From Bacteroides ovatus (GTDB taxonomy: Bacteria; Bacteroidota; Bacteroidia; Bacteroidales; Bacteroidaceae), in NCBI GenBank assembly GCA_030844565.1, contig JAUUNK010000141.1, positions 1 to 12,571 on the forward strand: a DNA stretch of 12,571 bases, written 5' to 3'. The notes beneath the pieces are model-generated. The model did not search any database and had not been told where the DNA came from. It saw only the letters and a program-made list of their open reading frames with translations. Numbering within the stretch: the first letter of the stretch is position 1; each line of letters starts with the position of its first letter. Made by a program: the position numbers and the translations under genes. Below, piece after piece: positions 1 through 5,799 of this stretch.

Positions 1-100
1 CAAGTTAATGAAGAAAACGCTTAGCGACGAACAGTATGCTAAATATGCTGCTCTGATGAACGTAACTTTGAAGAATAAAGGTATTGAACTAAGCAAGTAA
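1..100 (+). CDS. 3' end of an unidentified protein (partial)
   Basis: Only the last 32 codons are inside the window, read in the frame starting at base 2 and ending with TAA at 98-100. The tail is lysine-rich and probably helical, with the segment LSDEQYAKYAALMNVTLKNK. A Leu-x-x-Glu-Gln-Tyr pattern of this kind occurs in small helical periplasmic proteins of Bacteroidota and loosely resembles the LTxxQ pattern of Spy/CpxP-like proteins, but the fragment is too short to assign a family. That it is a real coding end is supported by the strong hairpin terminator 26 bp downstream and the absence of stops in this frame. The function is unknown. Confidence 0.6.
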   Translation, partial: KLMKKTLSDEQYAKYAALMNVTLKNKGIELSK

Positions 101-125
101 AAAATCATTTTTAGTATGTATAAAT

Positions 126-166
126 AAGAAATGTGTCGGAGAACTTATTCCTTCGACACATTTCTT
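126..166 (+). terminator. Intrinsic terminator between convergent genes
   Basis: A perfect 13-bp inverted repeat (126-138 with 154-166, core AAATGTGTCG/CGACACATTT) can be extended by a G-U, an A-U and a G-C pair, leaving a 9-nt loop. A T-rich tract follows on the + strand. It sits between the stop of the first partial gene (100) and the stop of the minus-strand Smr gene (202), so it may serve both. A partial extra copy of the right arm, CGACACAT, lies at 171-178. A small 6-bp hairpin (181-186 with 192-197) lies just beyond the Smr stop codon but has no T tract in the minus direction. Confidence 0.8.
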
Positions 167-201
167 TTATCGACACATACAGGTAGCAAGACTACCTTGC
201 A

Positions 202-1245
202 TTAGCGTATAGTCACCATTGTAGCCCCGAATCCATATTCCTGGAAAGAAGCATCCTGATAGCGACATGTACTGTATTTACGTTTCAGTTCGTCAATGAT
301 AGCTTTGCGCAGCACTCCATCGCCTTTACCGTGGATAAACACAATCTTTTGTTCGCGGCGTCCCTTGTTAGCTTCCATCACTTCGCGAAACTTATCGAGC
401 TGATAATTCAGCATTTCACTGTTGCTCATGCCACGTGTATCGTCCAGTAACTCATGGATATGCAGATCAATTTCGATCACATTATCTTTTTTCTCTCTGG
501 CTTGTTTCCGTAGCGGACGAGGTGTGTCCACCACTTTCTTTTGCAGCAAAGCGTCCTGAAGCTCTTCGGCAGACACATACACTTGCTTTGCCGGAACGTC
601 GTTCTTCACAATATCATAAATCAATGCCGGTTCAGCAAAGAAATCGGATTCGCCGAAAGTATGGAGCTTATAGAACTTCACCGTATCCACCCGCAACTCC
701 ACGCTCACTGCCGGTTTAAGCGCAGCAGGTTTTCCGTCTTTGAAAGCAATCAACTGCACCGCCACCCGTTCCATGTCATTAAGCATATCTTTTGTAAATT
801 CTTCCAGAAGCAGTTTCGTGTTAGGTTCCAGAAGACCATGAGAACGACTTTTCCATGCTTTCCCTTCAGCACTCAGGTAGGTATAATAAAGGTAGTAGTT
901 ACTGTCGTTCACCAAATATGCCTCGAAGGGAGTGGTAGTCATCGCTTTTATATCCACAGGCACGTAGGCAAGAAACACGTTCAAGGTATCTCCCCCTTTC
1001 ATCTCCGGTTGGCGGGGAACGACAGGCATTTCCGGTTTCACCGGTTTGGCAGGTTCCTCCGCTTTGGGAGCGGGTTTGCGTTTTATGTTGTAGTCGTCTG
1101 TTTCAATTACTACACATTCGCGTATCAACATCGGTATGTCGAAACCGTCCGCATCTTCTACCAAAACAATATCTTTTCCCTGGAATCCCTTCACGACTCC
1201 ACCACCTACTTCACTGAGGAAGCGCACTTTATCACCTATTTTCAT
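202..1245 (-). CDS. DUF2027 and Smr domain protein
   Basis: This is a 347-residue protein with no signal peptide, so probably cytoplasmic. The N-terminal ~50 residues form a small beta-rich module (MKIGDKVRFLSEVGGGVVKG...). A Pro/Lys/Glu-rich linker (about 55-82) follows, then a beta-rich middle domain (about 85-215, DUF2027-like), a basic segment, and a C-terminal Smr domain (about 258-347). The Smr domain shows the family signatures: DLHIHE at 260-265, HGKGDGVLR at 305-313, and a terminal GFGATMVTIR. Smr domains, first known from the C-terminus of MutS2, bind or nick nucleic acids; in several bacteria they act on collided ribosomes or branched DNA. There is no MutS ATPase part here, so a mismatch-repair role is not implied. 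It is divergent from the queA-like gene. The substrate is unknown. Confidence 0.85.
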   Translation of the reverse strand: MKIGDKVRFLSEVGGGVVKGFQGKDIVLVEDADGFDIPMLIRECVVIETDDYNIKRKPAPKAEEPAKPVKPEMPVVPRQPEMKGGDTLNVFLAYVPVDIKAMTTTPFEAYLVNDSNYYLYYTYLSAEGKAWKSRSHGLLEPNTKLLLEEFTKDMLNDMERVAVQLIAFKDGKPAALKPAVSVELRVDTVKFYKLHTFGESDFFAEPALIYDIVKNDVPAKQVYVSAEELQDALLQKKVVDTPRPLRKQAREKKDNVIEIDLHIHELLDDTRGMSNSEMLNYQLDKFREVMEANKGRREQKIVFIHGKGDGVLRKAIIDELKRKYSTCRYQDASFQEYGFGATMVTIR

Positions 1246-1264
1246 TGTTGCAGTTACAATTTAA

Positions 1265-1277
1265 AGATTGACAATCT
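1265..1277. promoter_or_regulatory. 13-bp palindrome in divergent promoter region
   Basis: The sequence AGATTGACAATCT is a perfect 6-1-6 inverted repeat lying between the Smr gene start (1245) and the pair of divergent -7 elements. Its centre is roughly 40 bp upstream of the probable queA transcription start and in the probable leader of the Smr gene. It could be an operator, but no cognate regulator is visible and a palindrome of this length in AT-rich DNA can arise by chance. Confidence 0.3.
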
Positions 1278-1290
1278 ATAATATTTAGAG

Positions 1291-1298
1291 CAAATGTA
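1291..1298 (-). promoter_or_regulatory. -7 promoter element of the Smr gene
   Basis: Read on the minus strand this is TACATTTG, an exact match to the Bacteroides -7 consensus TAnnTTTG. It would place the transcription start near 1285 and give a leader of about 40 nt before the ATG at 1245. Only a weak TTTC lies at the expected -33 position (1321-1318), so the upstream element is not convincing. Confidence 0.55.
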
Positions 1299-1299
1299 C

Positions 1300-1307
1300 T
1301 ACTTTTG
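1300..1307 (+). promoter_or_regulatory. -7 promoter element of the queA-like gene
   Basis: TACTTTTG matches the Bacteroides -7 consensus TAnnTTTG exactly and lies 17 bp before the ATG at 1325, giving a very short leader. I see no clear TTTG -33 element at 19-21 bp. It is separated by one base from the oppositely oriented -7 element of the Smr gene. Confidence 0.55.
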
Positions 1308-1324
1308 CCGTCGCAAAGAAAGAA

Positions 1325-2548
1325 ATGATGAAAGAAAACCCAAAACATATCCGTATCAGCGACTATAACTATCCTCTGTCGGATGAACGTATTGCCAAAT
1401 TCCCGTTGCCTGTGCGCGACCAGTCCAAACTACTTATTTACCGCCATGGCGAAGTCAGCGAAGACATCTTTACCTCCCTGCCCCAATACCTGCCTCAAGG
1501 TAGCCTGATGATTTTCAACAATACCAAAGTCATCCAGGCGCGGCTCCACTTCCGCAAAGAGACAGGAGCGCTCATCGAAGTCTTCTGCCTGGAACCCATT
1601 GAACCCAACGACTACGTGCTGAACTTCCAGCAGACAGAGCATGCCGCCTGGCTTTGCATGATAGGCAACTTGAAAAAATGGAAAGACGGCGTGCTGAAAC
1701 GTGAAATGACCGTGAAAGGTTTTCCTATCACGCTTACCGCTACTCGGGGCAAATGCCACGGAACCAGCCATTGGGTGGACTTCTCATGGAACAATCCCGA
1801 GGTCACCTTTGCCGACATTCTCGAAGTATTTGGTGAACTACCCATCCCTCCCTACCTCAACCGTGAGACCCAGGAAAGCGATAAGGAGACTTACCAGACC
1901 GTTTATTCTAAAATCAAAGGCTCCGTAGCCGCTCCCACCGCCGGGCTACACTTCACTCCACGCGTGCTAGATGCCCTGCGCGAGAAAGGAATCGACCTGG
2001 AAGAACTCACCTTGCACGTAGGTGCAGGCACCTTTAAGCCAGTGAAGAGCGAAGAGATTGAAGGGCACGAGATGCACACAGAATACATTTCCGTCAATAG
2101 GGAAACGATAAAAAAACTGATTGACCACGATGCACGTGCTGTTGCTGTAGGCACCACGTCGGTGCGCACGCTCGAAAGCCTTTATCACATCGGTGTCACC
2201 CTTGCCAACAACCCTGATGCAACGGAAGAGGAACTGCACGTGAAACAATGGCAGCCGTATGAGAAATACGAAGAAATACCTGCTATCGTGGCAATGCAAA
2301 AAATACTCGGCTATCTGGACCGCCACGGCATGGAAACTCTACATACCTCAACGCAGATTATCATTGCACCGGGCTACGACTATAAAATAGTGAAAGCGAT
2401 GGTAACCAACTTCCACCAGCCCCAAAGCACCTTGCTGCTATTGGTTTCCGCCTTTCTGAAAGGCGACTGGCGGAAGATGTACGACTATGCCCTCGGACAC
2501 GGTTTCCGTTTCCTGAGTTACGGAGATTCTTCATTGTTAATTCCCTAA
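1325..2548 (+). CDS. queA: S-adenosylmethionine:tRNA ribosyltransferase-isomerase (QueA family, long form)
   Basis: QueA transfers and isomerises the ribosyl group of S-adenosylmethionine onto 7-aminomethyl-7-deazaguanine in tRNA, giving epoxyqueuosine at the wobble position of GUN anticodons. The 407-residue protein carries the family motifs: FNNTKVIQARL (64-74), ELPIPPYLNR (171-180), GSVAAPTAGLHFT (199-211), HVGAGTF (231-237), VGTTSVRTLES (275-285), TNFHQPQSTL (361-370) and FRFLSYGD (394-401). It is longer than E. coli QueA (about 356 residues). Much of the difference lies between VGTTSVRTLES and TQIIIAPG, where about 57 residues stand in place of roughly 16. Bacteroides genomes, as I recall, also encode a shorter canonical QueA, so this may be a paralogue with a shifted role. 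ATG codons at 1325 and 1328 are both possible starts. It probably forms an operon with the Nudix gene 9 bp downstream. Confidence 0.88.
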   Translation: MMKENPKHIRISDYNYPLSDERIAKFPLPVRDQSKLLIYRHGEVSEDIFTSLPQYLPQGSLMIFNNTKVIQARLHFRKETGALIEVFCLEPIEPNDYVLNFQQTEHAAWLCMIGNLKKWKDGVLKREMTVKGFPITLTATRGKCHGTSHWVDFSWNNPEVTFADILEVFGELPIPPYLNRETQESDKETYQTVYSKIKGSVAAPTAGLHFTPRVLDALREKGIDLEELTLHVGAGTFKPVKSEEIEGHEMHTEYISVNRETIKKLIDHDARAVAVGTTSVRTLESLYHIGVTLANNPDATEEELHVKQWQPYEKYEEIPAIVAMQKILGYLDRHGMETLHTSTQIIIAPGYDYKIVKAMVTNFHQPQSTLLLLVSAFLKGDWRKMYDYALGHGFRFLSYGDSSLLIP

Positions 2549-2557
2549 CTATCTTTT

Positions 2558-3070
2558 ATGCCAAGCGATAACAACCTAGAAATGTTTCCCATCGTAGACG
2601 AACAGGGAAACATCACCGGAGCCGCCACACGGGGCGAATGCCACAACGGCAGCAAACTTCTGCACCCTGTAGTTCATCTGCATGTATTCAACTCGCAGGG
2701 AGAACTTTATCTACAAAAACGCCCGGAATGGAAAGACATCCAGCCGGGGAAATGGGACACAGCCGTAGGAGGACACATCGACCTGGGCGAAAATGTGGAG
2801 ATTGCCCTCAAACGGGAAGTGCGCGAAGAGCTGGGCATCACCGACTTCACTCCCGAACTCCTAACCACCTATGTCTTTGAGTCAGAACGCGAAAAGGAAC
2901 TCGTCTTTGTTCACAAGACGGTATACGACGGAGACATCCGTCCCAGCGACGAATTGGACGGCGGGCGCTTCTGGGGCACAGAAGAGATCAAAGCAAACCT
3001 GGGAAAAGGAGTCTTCACCCCTAATTTTGAAAAAGAGCTCCGGAAAGTATCTCTCCTCCCGGAGCTATAA
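2558..3070 (+). CDS. Nudix hydrolase, IPP-isomerase-like subgroup
   Basis: This is a 170-residue cytoplasmic protein with an intact Nudix box GX5EX7REUXEEXGU at residues 72-94: G72, E78, then REVREELGI at 86-94 with the metal-binding glutamates. Nudix enzymes hydrolyse a nucleoside diphosphate linked to another moiety. The N-terminal pattern (FPIVDEQGNITGAATRGECH, then LLHPVVHLHVFN) resembles the YfcD/isopentenyl-diphosphate isomerase-like branch, whose substrates are mostly undefined. Real type I IPP isomerases share this architecture, but I do not see enough active-site residues by eye to claim that activity. It starts 9 bp after the queA-like stop, so it is probably co-transcribed; whether the two are functionally linked is unknown. 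The ORF ends 30 bp from the convergent GH27 gene, with no obvious terminator hairpin between. Confidence 0.88.
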   Translation: MPSDNNLEMFPIVDEQGNITGAATRGECHNGSKLLHPVVHLHVFNSQGELYLQKRPEWKDIQPGKWDTAVGGHIDLGENVEIALKREVREELGITDFTPELLTTYVFESEREKELVFVHKTVYDGDIRPSDELDGGRFWGTEEIKANLGKGVFTPNFEKELRKVSLLPEL

Positions 3071-3100
3071 TCCTCCCTTAGCATCTCCTCCCTGTGCATT

Positions 3101-4735
3101 CTAACGACTTGTTTTTTCCAATGTAAAGCAGTCAATATCAGGAGTCCAGGTGTAGGGACTGCACAGGCGAACCACATTGTTGCCGGCTTTCAGCTCTATC
3201 GGCAGCGTGACTACGCACACTCCTTTCGAAGCATCCGTCTCCAGATTGTCCAGCAATGTTTTCTGCCCGTTCACTTCCACTTCCAGTTTGCGGTCCATAA
3301 TTTCCCTCTGTTTCTTGGGCGCGGGGACATAAGAAATGTGCATCGCGTAACTTCCACCCTTGCGGCTATACACTTCGCTCCATTCGGCATAATTCTCCGC
3401 TTCCCCTCCCAAGTTGGTGACAACCATTCCTCCGGATGCTCCTTTATAAGAGGTGTAAGTGACTCCCCGGCTTCGCTTAGCCAAGTCGTCAAAGAGGGGG
3501 TGGTAAGCCCATTCTGCCTCGTAGCGCACAGGTTCCAGACGTTGCTCTGCTTCGAGACGCAGAATTTTCACGCTATGGGCAGGGAGTTTATAGGATAATT
3601 CTCCCGATTTCACACCTTCGGACTGTTGTTTGACCAAATCGCGTACCTTCACTTTCCCGTCCAGCTCCAGCAAAGAGAAAGGAACAGAAAACTCACATAC
3701 GGCATCCGACGGATTATAGAGCGCCACGGCACGCACTGTACCGCGCTTCTTCTCAATATCTTTCACCAGCACATATCCTGCATTCTCATGCTGAACCACA
3801 TACGCCTGCAAACCGAGCGGGTCTTGGTTCAGGGCGATAAGTTCCCGGTTCTTCAACAATGTCAGCGAAGCTTCGGGGATGGTAGTGAGGTCGCAACCAA
3901 TCAACAAGGGAGAGCTCATGATGCACCACATACCAAAATGCACTTCTTCTTCCTCCGGTTTCAGTCCACGGCCTATTTCGAGCATATCCATATCGTTGTA
4001 GTGTCCGTCTCCGGCATAAGCTGAAAGATAGAGATTCTTGTTAATGATGCCTTTCACCGACCCCCAGCTCGGATTGATGTCTCCACTAATCCGCCAGGAT
4101 CGTGCCAGTTTTTTCACCCACGTTCCCGGATAGGCCCAGCGGCAGATATTCAAAGAAATATTTCGTGGGCAAACATCCTTAATGGCGCAGCAAATTTCCG
4201 TATAACGTTTTTCTTCGTCCAGTTCCAGTTGTTGCCCGGCTCCGCAATAGTCAATCTTGATAAAGTCGAATCCCCACTCATTGAAAAACAAATCGGCATC
4301 CTGTTTTTCGTGTCCATAGAGTCCTACACCTATGCCATTGGCATCATTGTCCCAGATGGAACCGCAGGTATTGCTTCCCGCATCTGAATAAATTCCCGCT
4401 TTCAAGCCCTTGGAATGGATATAATCGGCTACGCATTTCAAGCCGTTAGGGAAACGTTCGGGATGAGTATGCAGCTTTCCGTCTTTGTCCCGCCATCCGA
4501 AGAAGCCGTCGTCTACATTGATGAATTGGTATCCCGCCTTTTTCAGTCCCTGGCTGACCATCGCATCCGCCTGTGTTTTTATCAACTCTTCACTGATGTG
4601 AACACGATAGGTATTCCACGAACTCCACCCCATCACAGGCGGTTGAATAGACTGAGTCTGGGCTATGATATAGGAAGAAGCCGCAAAACATATCAGAAAA
4701 GCAGATATGCTTTTAGAATAAAGAATGTTTTTCAT
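3101..4735 (-). CDS. Secreted alpha-galactosidase (GH27) with C-terminal CBM35-like module
   Basis: The 544-residue protein has a Sec signal peptide (about 1-25, ending SYIIA before QTQS). The GH27 clan-D TIM barrel follows: PPVMGWSSWNTYR (32-44), NVDDGFFGWR (73-82), and FIKIDYCG (159-165), where D162 is the expected nucleophile. SWRISGDI (213-220) carries D219, the expected acid/base, and DMDMLEIGRG lies at 248-257. A beta-sandwich C domain covers about 310-395. Residues about 402-544 look like a CBM6/35-type module: YEAEW start, GG...NLGGEAENYAEW, VEVNGQ, KAGNNVVRL, and a final DIDCFTLE. GH27 enzymes release terminal alpha-1,6 galactose from melibiose, raffinose-type sugars or galactomannan; a few members act on other alpha-galactosides, so the exact substrate is open. 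It is probably periplasmic or surface-associated; no lipobox is seen. There are no SusC/SusD or sugar transporter genes next to it, so it looks like a lone enzyme. Confidence 0.92.
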   Translation of the reverse strand: MKNILYSKSISAFLICFAASSYIIAQTQSIQPPVMGWSSWNTYRVHISEELIKTQADAMVSQGLKKAGYQFINVDDGFFGWRDKDGKLHTHPERFPNGLKCVADYIHSKGLKAGIYSDAGSNTCGSIWDNDANGIGVGLYGHEKQDADLFFNEWGFDFIKIDYCGAGQQLELDEEKRYTEICCAIKDVCPRNISLNICRWAYPGTWVKKLARSWRISGDINPSWGSVKGIINKNLYLSAYAGDGHYNDMDMLEIGRGLKPEEEEVHFGMWCIMSSPLLIGCDLTTIPEASLTLLKNRELIALNQDPLGLQAYVVQHENAGYVLVKDIEKKRGTVRAVALYNPSDAVCEFSVPFSLLELDGKVKVRDLVKQQSEGVKSGELSYKLPAHSVKILRLEAEQRLEPVRYEAEWAYHPLFDDLAKRSRGVTYTSYKGASGGMVVTNLGGEAENYAEWSEVYSRKGGSYAMHISYVPAPKKQREIMDRKLEVEVNGQKTLLDNLETDASKGVCVVTLPIELKAGNNVVRLCSPYTWTPDIDCFTLEKTSR

Positions 4736-4760
4736 GTTTATTTTAATTAGCTATGGAGTG

Positions 4761-4768
4761 CAAAGTTA
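4761..4768 (-). promoter_or_regulatory. -7 promoter element of the GH27 gene
   Basis: On the minus strand this reads TAACTTTG, an exact TAnnTTTG match 25 bp before the ATG at 4735, implying a leader of about 20 nt. No clear TTTG -33 element is present at 19-21 bp spacing; TCTG at slightly longer spacing is the best candidate. Confidence 0.55.
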
Positions 4769-4861
4769 GACATTTTTCTCTCTTGCCCGGCAGAGATGAA
4801 AGATTTACTTATATAATGCTTATCAACGGATTAAAAAAAAATTAAGCTCAAGAATGGCAGA

Positions 4862-4944
4862 TTTTCCAAGCCGCCAAAACGAGAAATACTCTTTTACTAC
4901 TTTAAATTTATTAACATTCGCCTCATAGGGAGTTTTTCCAAGCC
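4862..4944. repeat. Pair of 11-bp direct repeats in intergenic region
   Basis: TTTTCCAAGCC occurs at 4862-4872 and again at 4934-4944, 72 bp start to start, in the AT-rich region between the divergent GH27 gene and the beta-barrel gene. The second copy lies about 30 bp before the preferred start codon at 4975. The pair could bind a regulator or be chance. The rest of this 239-bp interval shows an A/T-rich tract (about 4801-4845) and no further gene. Confidence 0.3.
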
Positions 4945-4974
4945 CACTGTCTTTACATGCAAAGAAACGACACA

Positions 4975-5658
4975 ATGAAAAAGACAATGCTTTTACTCAT
5001 TTGCCTGCTTTGCATCACAAGAGGGCAGGCACAAGAAAAAGAAGAGAAACGTATATGGAAAGTAGAACTCGAAGGTGCAGTAAACAACTATTCTGCCTGG
5101 GAAGTGGAACCTTCAATCACCTATCAGCCTATCCCTTACGCGGGACTTACCGTCGGATTACTTTTTTGTGACGTCATCATGAGAAGCTCTTCTACGGGAG
5201 TCTCCCGGGACGGGCAATGGTTGTGGAGCTCCAAGGAGGAAAATCCCGAATGTTATACCATAGCATTTCGCCCTGCCATCCAATTGGCTACTCCGGCATT
5301 GGTATTGGGAAAAGATAAAGATATGGAACTCTCCTTTGTCCTTTCGCCGGGGCTTACGATTCCCGCGCCCCGCAACATGGGATTCGATATAGAATATACG
5401 CCAAACTCACCAGGAATATGGACTCCGATAAAATTCGACCATGTCAAGAACCACGGGGCTAAAGCTGTGTACTACCACATCAAAGGGAGCCTCTCTCTGG
5501 AGTTTGACAAACAATATATACTCTCGGCAGGTTACACCTTCTCCGACTTTGACATCTACGGTGGCGCACGCAACATCAACGTGGAAGGCGAAAAGCTCAT
5601 GATGCCCAAGTTCCGCTTTACGCATTCGTTTTTTCTGAGCCTCGGCTATCGGTTTTAA
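4975..5658 (+). CDS. Secreted, probable outer-membrane beta-barrel protein of unknown function
   Basis: I prefer the second ATG (4975), which gives 227 residues opening with a textbook signal peptide: MKKTMLLLICLLCITRGQA, cleaved before QEKEEK. The ATG at 4957 would add six polar residues in front. No lipobox is present (the residue before each cysteine is not G/A/S). The mature part is rich in alternating hydrophobic/polar strands such as VELEGAVNNYSAWEVEPSI and GSLSLEFDKQYILSAGYTF, and ends FFLSLGYRF with a terminal phenylalanine, the usual C-terminal signal of outer-membrane barrels. It resembles the small porin-like proteins of Bacteroidota in general layout, but I recognise no specific family. 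It lies 141 bp upstream of the metal pump fusion gene on the same strand; that gap holds a separate -7 element, so shared transcription is uncertain. A role in metal export or envelope homeostasis is only a guess from position. Confidence 0.8.
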   Translation: MKKTMLLLICLLCITRGQAQEKEEKRIWKVELEGAVNNYSAWEVEPSITYQPIPYAGLTVGLLFCDVIMRSSSTGVSRDGQWLWSSKEENPECYTIAFRPAIQLATPALVLGKDKDMELSFVLSPGLTIPAPRNMGFDIEYTPNSPGIWTPIKFDHVKNHGAKAVYYHIKGSLSLEFDKQYILSAGYTFSDFDIYGGARNINVEGEKLMMPKFRFTHSFFLSLGYRF

Positions 5659-5678
5659 AATATTCGTTACTGCCGCTG

Positions 5679-5708
5679 CCCGTTCAAGCCCTGATTCCGT
5701 CAGTTCAC
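5679..5708 (+). promoter_or_regulatory. Candidate LytTR-type regulator binding repeats
   Basis: CCCGTTCAA (5679-5687) and TCAGTTCAC (5700-5708) are direct repeats sharing GTTCA, separated by 12 bp. LytTR (AlgR/AgrA/LytR) regulators are known to bind two imperfect direct repeats of the form [TA][AC][CA]GTTN[AG][TG] separated by 12-13 bp. The copies match 7 and 8 of 9 positions. They lie about 55 bp upstream of the fusion gene's -7 element, a plausible activator position, and the regulator encoded at 12168 appears to be of this family. The matches are degenerate and could be chance. Confidence 0.4.
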
Positions 5709-5762
5709 CCGGCAATCTTTCCGCTTCATCATTTTCCGGTAAGCAGGTAGCAGGATAGTGCA

Positions 5763-5770
5763 TAGTTTTG
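5763..5770 (+). promoter_or_regulatory. -7 promoter element of the RND-OMF fusion gene
   Basis: TAGTTTTG is an exact match to TAnnTTTG, 29 bp before the ATG at 5800, implying a leader of about 20-25 nt. No TTTG is seen at the -33 distance, which would suit a promoter that depends on an activator. A short tandem repeat CAGGTAG/CAGGATAG (5744-5758) lies immediately upstream. Confidence 0.5.
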
Positions 5771-5799
5771 TAGCATGAAACAATAACACCCAGAGAATC

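Noticed and set aside
202..1245. Calling the Smr protein MutS2
   Set aside because: There is no MutS core or ATPase; only the C-terminal Smr domain is shared.
541..1281. A 246-codon + strand open frame opposite the Smr gene
   Set aside because: The minus-strand frame has clear Smr motifs and its own -7 element; the + frame is His/Phe-rich with no recognisable domain, as expected of an antisense shadow.
3071..3100. A terminator between the convergent Nudix and GH27 genes
   Set aside because: The 30-bp gap has no clear hairpin followed by a T tract in either direction.
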